A stretch of DNA of 64,000 nucleotides from Sutcliffiella tianshenii. Lineage in GTDB: Bacteria; Bacillota; Bacilli; Bacillales; Bacillaceae_I. The notes below the pieces were generated by a model that did not search any database, was not told the origin of the DNA, and worked only from the letters and a program-made list of their open reading frames with translations. The stretch is from NCBI RefSeq assembly GCF_016908565.1, contig NZ_JAFBED010000005.1:124001-188000 (forward strand), written 5' to 3'. Below, in pieces: positions 57,940 to 64,000 of this stretch. Each line of letters opens with the position of its first letter. The first letter of the stretch is position 1. A program made the translations under genes and the position numbers.

Positions 57940-59430
57940 TCATTCCCCAAAAAACAGTTCATCCAGAATGCGGATTTTCTCTTCGGTATAATGAAGGAAA
58001 CCGTCGTTATAGGATTTCGGGTCCTTCGGGTTTGCGAACCGAGTGATTTTGCCGGTAGTCGGGTGGACAAATTTACTGGACGCCCCGCAGCCCAAGCCGA
58101 TGATCGTCTGTTTTTCTTCCATGATCATGATGTTATAGATGCTGTCCTGTCCTGGCAGTGCATAGCCGACATTCTCGAGATTTCCAAGAATGTTCTTTTG
58201 ACGGTACAGATAATACGGTACATAGTCATGCTCCCTTGTCCAAACTGTTGCCATGTCCATCATGCGACTGATTTCATTGCGGTCGGCCACCTTGTATTTA
58301 CGCTTATTCTGCGTCATCTCTGAGGCGCGTTTAAAGGAAAGGGTATGCACCGTCAAGGATTCTGGCATCAGCTTTTCCGTCTCCTGCAGGGTGTGGTCGA
58401 ATTCCTCAACACCTTCTCCCGGCAATCCGATGATCAGGTCCATGTTGATATTGTTCATCCCCATTTCACGGGCAAGATGGAACTTTTCAACTGTTTCCTC
58501 CACCGTGTGATGACGGCCGATCGCCTTCAAGGTTTCCTGGGTATAGGATTGAGGATTGATGCTGATGCGGTCGATGTTCCACTTTTTCAGGACCTCGAGC
58601 TTCTCCGGCGTAATCGTATCCGGACGTCCTGCTTCCACCGTCACTTCGCGGACACGGTCCATGTCCGGAAATGCGTCATACATCTCTTCATAGAGCATGT
58701 CCATTTCCTGGGCGGTGATGCTTGTCGGTGTCCCGCCTCCATAGTAGACGGTCGTGATCTTGATCTCTTTTTCTTTCAGCCATGCACCGATTTCCTTGAT
58801 TTCATGGTGCAGTCCGCCAAGGAAGGAATCCACCTTGCCCTGTTTCCCATTGATGGCATAGGCCGGGAACGTACAATAGGCACACTTCGTCGGGCAGAAA
58901 GGGATGCCGATATAGATGCTGACCTCGTTTCCAAGGTCGTACAGGTCGGGCACGACAGAAAGCTGACGGTCGACAATCTCCTGCATGAGTGCAATTTTTT
59001 CGTCAGTGATCAGATAGTCCTCTCGCAGCTGCTGGTGGACCCTTTCTTTCTCTTCGCCCTTTTGCAGCTTTGAATGAAGAAGCTTGGTAGGACGAATACC
59101 CGTCAAAATCCCCCACTTCTGGATGATTCCCGTCTCATTCTGCAAGAGAGTCAGAAAAGCATAGGAAACCGCCTGCTTTTTCAAGCGAAACCTTTCCTTC
59201 TCATCAGTTGACGTCAAATTCTTTTCATGTTGGACGGTATCACCGCCAAGCATTCCTTGAACATGAAACGTATCAGCCACTTCCTCTACGGAAAAAGTGA
59301 TAAGGATATCAGCCAAGTCATTGTCACTATTCTCAAAAAAAACTTCCGTTTCTTCAAAAAACAAGTCCGAAATCAAGGATAACGGACGGTGGTATCTATC
59401 ATCATGAAGCCCTTTAATTGCTATTTTCAT
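57940..59430 (-). CDS. hemZ: HemZ, radical-SAM coproporphyrinogen dehydrogenase-like
   Basis: A HemN-related radical-SAM protein of 496 aa. The iron-sulfur site is CPTKCAYCTFPA, followed by YYGGGTPTSI and VTVEAGRPDT, then NPQSYTQETLKAIGRHHTVEE. B. subtilis HemZ is annotated as an oxygen-independent coproporphyrinogen III dehydrogenase, but its activity has not been firmly shown, and a heme-chaperone role is possible as in HemW. The ATG at 59430 follows GAAGGGTGA. Confidence 0.93.
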   Translation of the reverse strand: MKIAIKGLHDDRYHRPLSLISDLFFEETEVFFENSDNDLADILITFSVEEVADTFHVQGMLGGDTVQHEKNLTSTDEKERFRLKKQAVSYAFLTLLQNETGIIQKWGILTGIRPTKLLHSKLQKGEEKERVHQQLREDYLITDEKIALMQEIVDRQLSVVPDLYDLGNEVSIYIGIPFCPTKCAYCTFPAYAINGKQGKVDSFLGGLHHEIKEIGAWLKEKEIKITTVYYGGGTPTSITAQEMDMLYEEMYDAFPDMDRVREVTVEAGRPDTITPEKLEVLKKWNIDRISINPQSYTQETLKAIGRHHTVEETVEKFHLAREMGMNNINMDLIIGLPGEGVEEFDHTLQETEKLMPESLTVHTLSFKRASEMTQNKRKYKVADRNEISRMMDMATVWTREHDYVPYYLYRQKNILGNLENVGYALPGQDSIYNIMIMEEKQTIIGLGCGASSKFVHPTTGKITRFANPKDPKSYNDGFLHYTEEKIRILDELFFGE

Positions 59431-59514
59431 TATAATCACCCTTCAATGTTGCTCTCCATTTCACTCTTTCTAGTGTAACGGAACAGGTGAAAGATTATCA
59501 AGCATCAGGATAAG

Positions 59515-59549
59515 GAAAAAAGAGGCGGCGTGAAGTTTGCGTCGCCTCC
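59515..59549 (-). terminator. Terminator of yhaX
   Basis: GAGGCG-ACG/CG-CGCCTC stem followed by TTTTTT on the minus strand. Confidence 0.8.
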
Positions 59550-59557
59550 CATTCCTT

Positions 59558-60418
59558 TTATATTTTCAATTTATTTAAAAATGCAATGCGCTGTTGCTTG
59601 CGGAAGTGCTCTTTTATCATGTAGGCAACACCGGATTCATCATTGGTCCGCGTAATCCAATCGGCTGCCTGCTTCACTTCTTTCGGGGCGTTCCCCATTG
59701 CCACTCCAAGTCCTGCCACCTCGATTATCGGCAGATCCTCCATCGTATCACCGATCACGACCATTTCCTGTGGGGCAATCTTCAAGACATCCCCAAGGGT
59801 CAAAAGGCCATCAAGCTTTGTTCCCCCATCAGGAAGAATATCAACTTTTCCATCGGCATGTACGAGGATCTCGATATCTTTAAAAGCGGACTTCAGAGTA
59901 TCGAAGACCCGCTCCCTTTCTTCCGGCTCCGTAAAATATACCTCGATCTTCGGTGGAGCTATCGGATTATCAATCAAAGTGTCTCCGAGCGATTCCACGA
60001 ACTGCATCGGGTAGATCAAAGGATCACTCGAGCCGAGGACCGCCCTTGCCATCAGGTTATTCGCACCCCTCAATCTGTTCCCGATCGAGTATCGTTCATG
60101 CAAAATCCTTACGGTACAATCATAGTTTTCCAGTACCTGAACAAGGTTAAAGGTTTTATCCTCTGAGATTCTTTTTGCCTGCAACGGCTGATCTAGTTTG
60201 GAGGCGATGAATGCACCCCCATGCGTGATCAGGAATGTGTCAAGCTTCAACGATTTCGCAACCTTCTTTGCAAAAGCAAAGTTCCTGCCTGTCACTAATG
60301 TTACATAGACCCCTTTATTCTTCACATATTCGATGGCTTCCTTTGTCTCCTTTGCTAATCTTCCATTCGACTTCAACAAAGTACCATCAATATTTATGGC
60401 TAGTAAGCGGTATATCAT
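59558..60418 (-). CDS. yhaX: YhaX, Cof-type HAD protein with Asn at the nucleophile position
   Basis: A 286-aa Cof-type HAD superfamily protein. Motif I, normally DxDGT, reads NIDGT (Asn9), so the usual aspartate nucleophile is missing; motif II VTGRN, the K-region GTKLDGL and motif IV VIGDTMEDLPII are present. As I recall, B. subtilis YhaX shares this Asn, so it may be a family trait and not a sequencing error. A phosphatase role is therefore doubtful. YhaX is reported to be sporulation-controlled in B. subtilis. Confidence 0.9.
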   Translation of the reverse strand: MIYRLLAINIDGTLLKSNGRLAKETKEAIEYVKNKGVYVTLVTGRNFAFAKKVAKSLKLDTFLITHGGAFIASKLDQPLQAKRISEDKTFNLVQVLENYDCTVRILHERYSIGNRLRGANNLMARAVLGSSDPLIYPMQFVESLGDTLIDNPIAPPKIEVYFTEPEERERVFDTLKSAFKDIEILVHADGKVDILPDGGTKLDGLLTLGDVLKIAPQEMVVIGDTMEDLPIIEVAGLGVAMGNAPKEVKQAADWITRTNDESGVAYMIKEHFRKQQRIAFLNKLKI

Positions 60419-60540
60419 GGAGAGGCCTCCTTATCTAAGATGTTTGTACTTACTGATATGAGTATGAGGAATGGGAGTAAAATAGAACAGGTATGGTGAG
60501 GTTGCAGTGGCAGCGGATGGATGGTTTGTAAAAAAAGACC

Positions 60541-60571
60541 CCAAAACAAAAAGCGCACCGAAGTACGCTTT
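60541..60571 (-). terminator. Terminator of yheA
   Basis: AAAGCGTAC-TTCG-GTGCGCTTT hairpin (UUCG tetraloop) followed by TTGTTTTGG on the minus strand. Confidence 0.85.
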
Positions 60572-60574
60572 AGC

Positions 60575-60931
60575 TTAGTTTTGGTTCTCTGCACTATACA
60601 ATTCTTCAAGAGGCTTCATGATGATTTTGTTCAGTTCGTTCACCATCATGCTCATGCGTTGCTCTGCTTCCATCAGCTTTGCAATGCTTGGGTTCTGCTG
60701 AACGAGCGCTACCGTTTGTTGTGCCTTTTCCACTTCCTCCTGGGAGATTTCCTGGCCGGTCATCTGCTTTTGTTGAAGCTCCAATTGGATGTTACGGAAG
60801 TTCTCGAACATTCTTTTCGTGGACTCGTCAGCAAAAACCTCTTTATATAAATGTTGAAGATTTTTAAAGTCATCGCTTTCTCTTACCGCTTTTTCCAAGC
60901 CATAGGCTACATCATAAACATTATTAGACAA
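60575..60931 (-). CDS. yheA: YheA, YlbF/YmcA-family protein
   Basis: A 118-aa all-helical protein: NNVYDVAYGLEKAVRESDDF, YKEVFADESTKRMFENFRNIQ and a C-terminal helix. It belongs to the DUF964/YlbF-YmcA family, whose members YlbF, YmcA and YaaT form a complex that modulates RNase Y and competence/sporulation. The role of YheA itself is not established. The gene starts with TTG after GGAAGGAATG. Confidence 0.9.
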   Translation of the reverse strand: MSNNVYDVAYGLEKAVRESDDFKNLQHLYKEVFADESTKRMFENFRNIQLELQQKQMTGQEISQEEVEKAQQTVALVQQNPSIAKLMEAEQRMSMMVNELNKIIMKPLEELYSAENQN

Positions 60932-61030
60932 GATAGATCATTCCTTCCTTTTTTACCCAAAATATCGGGTATGCTAGTGACAAGTATAACAAACCTGCCA
61001 TATTCATTCAAACAATTCACCATGTGATGA

Positions 61031-62164
61031 CTATACCAAAAGAACGAACATCCCCTGGAAAAGTCCGATCAACCCACCTAGCAGGGCACCAAGATACGTG
61101 ATCATCTTCAATTCTTTTTTTGATACGGAAAGGACCATTTCCTCCAATTGCTCCAAAGAGAAGGACTCTACCTGATCCCGGACTACATCCTCCAGCTGCA
61201 GTTTCGCAAGGAGTTCCTCGAGTTTCTCCAGTACAAGGTGGCTTCCCGTCAAAAGAATCGATGGGACAAGCTTTTCCATCATCCATGGATGGATCGGCTG
61301 TACGGCCTCAAATATGCTCTTTTCCATCCAGCCCTGTATGTTCAAGGTCCGCTCAAGCGCTTTATGGATAGTGGAAAGGATGGTCTCTTTTGTCAGTTTA
61401 TCCTCGACTTCACGGATTTCCATCCCTTTGATTTTTTCCCATTCCCCGTATAAGACTTTCAACAGGACATCCTTTGTTCCATCGTGCTTCAGGAATTTGA
61501 CGACCTCCGGCTGCACTTTATCCACAATATTGTAATTGCCCATGAACATTTGCACCACACTACCAAGCTTTCCACGTGTAGCAATGAAGTCCTGGATCAT
61601 CTTGTTGAGCTGCCTTTTGCCTTCGGGACTTTCAAAATAATGGACGGCTTTTGTTAGTACATATTCCGCTGCAAACGGTATTTTACTATGCACGGAATGA
61701 ACCATTGAGGCTGGAAGAACTTGCTCAAATGGCTTAGTGCGAAGACCTGTCATGATTTCCTCATATTTATATTCGACGATGCGCACAAGGTTTCCCTTCA
61801 GTAATACTTCTGCGTCTTCGATTCCGAAGCGGGACAAAAACTCTTCGACCGTAATCCCGCTTTCCAGATACTTTTGCAGTTCGGCCTTTACCCATTCCTC
61901 CATCTTCTCCTGGAACTGGCTGTTTTCCAATTTTCGCTTCATGCTGTCTGCAGTGAGCAGGTGCTCCATCACGAGCTTCCCAAGCTGATCGGCTAGCTCC
62001 CCTCTCCGTTTTGGAATCAGGCCAGGGGTAAATGGAACCCTTTTTCCGAAGAGGAATACCGGTTTATAGGGCCGGAACAGCATCCGTATTGCAAGGGAGT
62101 TCGTCACCCCCCCGATCAGTGCACCTACAAGAACCATCACAGATATGACATACAGTATTTTCAT
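61031..62164 (-). CDS. yheB: YheB, DUF445 membrane protein
   Basis: A 377-aa DUF445 protein with hydrophobic segments at both ends ([21 protein letters not shown] at the N-terminus, [22 protein letters not shown] at the C-terminus) around a long helical region. The [36 protein letters not shown] segment is the family hallmark. YheB is described as a membrane protein linked to sporulation in B. subtilis. It is divergent from yheD and lies between yheA and yheD as expected. Confidence 0.92.
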   Translation of the reverse strand: MKILYVISVMVLVGALIGGVTNSLAIRMLFRPYKPVFLFGKRVPFTPGLIPKRRGELADQLGKLVMEHLLTADSMKRKLENSQFQEKMEEWVKAELQKYLESGITVEEFLSRFGIEDAEVLLKGNLVRIVEYKYEEIMTGLRTKPFEQVLPASMVHSVHSKIPFAAEYVLTKAVHYFESPEGKRQLNKMIQDFIATRGKLGSVVQMFMGNYNIVDKVQPEVVKFLKHDGTKDVLLKVLYGEWEKIKGMEIREVEDKLTKETILSTIHKALERTLNIQGWMEKSIFEAVQPIHPWMMEKLVPSILLTGSHLVLEKLEELLAKLQLEDVVRDQVESFSLEQLEEMVLSVSKKELKMITYLGALLGGLIGLFQGMFVLLV

Positions 62165-62257
62165 CTATAAACAACCTTTCTTTTATCACCTATTACTTCT
62201 GCTTTCATACAATAAAAGGAACCTTCTACTTGGGTAGGGCCTTGGCCTCTTCCCATT

Positions 62258-62282
62258 GTTAGTTGAACCAATCGGGGTGTTA
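62258..62282 (+). repeat. 25-nt dispersed repeat, copy 2
   Basis: Identical to 43497-43521 in the same orientation. It sits in the yheB/yheD divergent region, next to sporulation-linked genes. Confidence 0.85.
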
Positions 62283-62389
62283 GCGACCTTCTCCTTTTGA
62301 TAGGGAATGATCCTGGCACCTTCTCACTATCCCCAAGTTGCTTCATCCACCTACACCTTGCCGCTACAGGTAATAAATGAGGGAAAATC

Positions 62390-63763
62390 ATGAACTTCCA
62401 TATTGTAAGAGTTGTGCCGTTTGAAAGCGTGCATTCAGTTCCAATTATACAGGTAAGTGAAGCTTTGGTAAAAAAATTGAAGCTTCCACAAGATATATCT
62501 TTTCTTGATTTGCAATGCAGTCGGAATACAATCTCGGCTCCGGTCGTAAGTATCAAGGGAGAGGAATGCACCATGAGACTCGATCCCTCTATTTTACATT
62601 CCCTGCTGCTTTTTGAGGAAGAAAAAAATTATTTGGTTACCTATGATCAAGCAAAACAAAAACTTGTCATCGGCCCGGTCATCGGACTTTTGACTGAAAT
62701 CAGCTTAAAGGAAGAACAGATCGACTTGAAGTCCATTCATGCCTACTGCCAGGAACTTGCGAATTTTTCCGATGAGATCGGAGCGGTTTTTTATGTGTTT
62801 TCAGTACCGGATAAGCGGACAGATAAATCAATAGAAGGCTATTATTATGAGAATGATGCTTGGAAACGGTACACCCTTCCTTTTCCGCAAGTGATCCATA
62901 ATAGGCTCCATAAACGTACGAACGAAAGACAGCAAATGTTTCAGGATTTCACCCAGGCCTTGCAGGAATGGAAAATACCTTATTTCAATGATCATTTTCT
63001 CGATAAGTGGACCGTCTATAAACAATTGCAGGAGGCGGGGCATCTGCGGCCTTTTTTGCCGGATACGACCCTCTTTTCAAAAGAATCGCTTGAAGGTTGG
63101 CTGGACCTATACTCCACCATCTTCATTAAACCTATCAATGGCAGCCAGGGAAAGCAGATTTTCAAGGTCTGCAAGGAGGGGGACTGCTTTCATTTAAGCT
63201 ATTCATCCATTCAACAGGAAGTATCTTCAACATACAGTACTTTTGCTGAATTGTACAAGCGGCTTTCCTCGCATATCAGGAAAAAGAAGTACATCATCCA
63301 AGAGGGCATCGATTTGTTGGATCTTGATGGACGCCCGGTCGACTTTCGTTACCTTTGCCATCGGGGGGAAAACCACCGCTGGCGGATGACATCCTCCACC
63401 GCCAGGGCTTCCAAGACGGGATACTTTGTATCAAACCTTGCACAGGGTGGAGAAATGCTTTCCGTTACAAAAGCATTAAGATCCCGCTTTGAAAAAGAGG
63501 AGCTTATGCATCTCCGGCAGCATCTGAAGGAAATTGCGCTGGAAGTGGCCAATGTGGTGGGAACGGAGTCGGATGGAATCTACGGGGAGCTTGGGATCGA
63601 CCTAGCCGTCGATAGATCAGGACGCCCCTGGATCATCGAGGTGAACACCAAGCCCTCCAAGAACATGGATAGCACTCCAAGCTCCTCTATGATCCGCCCT
63701 TCTGCAAAAGCGATTATCCTTTACTGTTTATTTCTGATAGATGAAACAATCAAGGAGGCCTGA
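62390..63763 (+). CDS. yheD: YheD-like endospore coat-associated protein
   Basis: A 457-aa YheC/YheD-family protein with an N-terminal beta domain (FHIVRVVPFESVHSVPIIQVSEAL) and a C-terminal ATP-grasp fold: FIKPINGSQGKQIFKV, YIIQEGIDLLDLDGRPVDFRYLCHR and ELGIDLAVDRSGRPWIIEVNTKPSK. Related proteins are found in the spore coat and are sigma-E/K controlled. The enzyme substrate is unknown. The ATG follows GAGGGAAAATC. It is followed after 6 bp by a second member of the same family. Confidence 0.9.
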   Translation: MNFHIVRVVPFESVHSVPIIQVSEALVKKLKLPQDISFLDLQCSRNTISAPVVSIKGEECTMRLDPSILHSLLLFEEEKNYLVTYDQAKQKLVIGPVIGLLTEISLKEEQIDLKSIHAYCQELANFSDEIGAVFYVFSVPDKRTDKSIEGYYYENDAWKRYTLPFPQVIHNRLHKRTNERQQMFQDFTQALQEWKIPYFNDHFLDKWTVYKQLQEAGHLRPFLPDTTLFSKESLEGWLDLYSTIFIKPINGSQGKQIFKVCKEGDCFHLSYSSIQQEVSSTYSTFAELYKRLSSHIRKKKYIIQEGIDLLDLDGRPVDFRYLCHRGENHRWRMTSSTARASKTGYFVSNLAQGGEMLSVTKALRSRFEKEELMHLRQHLKEIALEVANVVGTESDGIYGELGIDLAVDRSGRPWIIEVNTKPSKNMDSTPSSSMIRPSAKAIILYCLFLIDETIKEA

Positions 63764-63769
63764 TAGGTC

Positions 63770-64000
63770 ATGATGACACTGGGAATACTTTCTTTTTTGA
63801 AGCCGACTCCTTATATGACGAAAATAGCCCAGCACTCGGTCAGCAGAATGACGGTTTTTCACTTTACCCCCCAGCAATTGACCTGGGAGGAAGAAATAAA
63901 CGGTCTCCGGTTTTGTCCTGAAAAATTGGAATGGGTTAGTGACAGCTTTCCTATTCCTTCTTTCATTTATGACCGATGCTTTTACTCCACACTCTCGGCC
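63770..64000 (+). CDS. yheC: YheC-like endospore coat-associated protein, partial
   Basis: The first 77 codons of a YheC/YheD family protein, with the rest beyond the window. MMTLGILSFLKPTPYMTKIA and IPSFIYDRCFYSTLSA match the N-terminus of B. subtilis YheC. AAGGAGG stands 11 bases before the first ATG, inside the preceding gene. The tandem with the YheD-like gene follows the usual yheC/yheD pairing of Bacillus. Confidence 0.85.
   Translation, partial: MMTLGILSFLKPTPYMTKIAQHSVSRMTVFHFTPQQLTWEEEINGLRFCPEKLEWVSDSFPIPSFIYDRCFYSTLSA

Noticed and set aside
57692-57991. Open frame with heptad-like LS-x-T repeats through array D
   Set aside because: The frame exists because the DNA repeats every 21 bp. 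It overlaps the hemZ terminator and hemZ itself, and the ribosome site is too close to the ATG.

Overview
The window reads as a chromosomal segment of a spore-forming, moderately AT-rich Bacillaceae bacterium (Bacillus sensu lato, not B. subtilis itself). Gene content and order follow the B. subtilis yhf-hem-yha-yhe region closely: yhfN, lcfB, lplJ, yhfI/yhfH, yhgE/yhgD, hemEHY, pbpF, hmoB, ecsABC, hit, serC, trpP, yhaH, scoC, yhaI, prsA, yhaL, yhaM, yhaN/yhaO, yhaP/yhaQ, yhzD, yhaR, hemZ, yhaX, yheA, yheB, yheD/yheC. No rRNA, tRNA, insertion sequence, prophage or CRISPR array was seen.

Layout. 1-4.3 kb: a DUF421 gene cut by the window edge, comK, an IDEAL-domain gene and the glyoxylate-shunt operon aceB-aceA. 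4.7-12.5 kb: the M48 protease YhfN, AzlCD with a coupled small membrane protein, a lcfB/enoyl-CoA hydratase operon with a FadR-type box, lipoate ligase LplJ, YhfI and YhfH. 12.6-16.5 kb: a BmrA-type ABC exporter, an AT-rich PIG-L deacetylase, and a LacI-type regulator behind a cre-like site. 16.9-31.4 kb: YhgD/YhgE with a repeated operator, hemEHY, an orphan PAS histidine kinase, PbpF, HmoB, LiaFSR and a PAP2 phosphatase. 31.6-36.9 kb: YhaA, EcsABC and HIT, with a probable non-coding RNA between ecsA and hit. 37-46 kb: a DUF3934 protein, SerC, TrpP with a TRAP site, YhaH, ScoC, YhaI, small membrane proteins, two SscA-like micropeptides, PrsA, YhaL and YhaM. 46-64 kb: an MFS pump, YhaN/YhaO, YhaP/YhaQ, YhzD, a VTT protein, a ROK protein, YhaR, HemZ, YhaX, YheA, YheB, YheD and the start of YheC.

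Themes. Heme synthesis (hemE, hemH, hemY, hemZ) sits beside a heme monooxygenase. Envelope stress and secretion are covered by LiaFSR, PbpF, EcsABC and PrsA, and ScoC is a transition-state regulator. Fatty-acid genes carry FadR-like boxes, and a further box lies before yhzD.

The most unusual signal is in the intergenic DNA. Four arrays at three loci carry short motifs repeated every 21 bp. Three of these arrays keep the spacing exactly and the fourth varies by 1 bp; each has a different core. Two further arrays repeat every 52 bp and share linkers but have different inverted arms. All five loci lie between the end of one transcription unit and the start of the next co-directional one. A separate 460-bp region (about 35975-36436) has four ATGAGGTG-hairpin modules and ends in an intrinsic terminator with no protein-coding gene upstream, which suggests an undescribed structured RNA. 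Gene names rest on recognised motifs and conserved order; no database search was possible.
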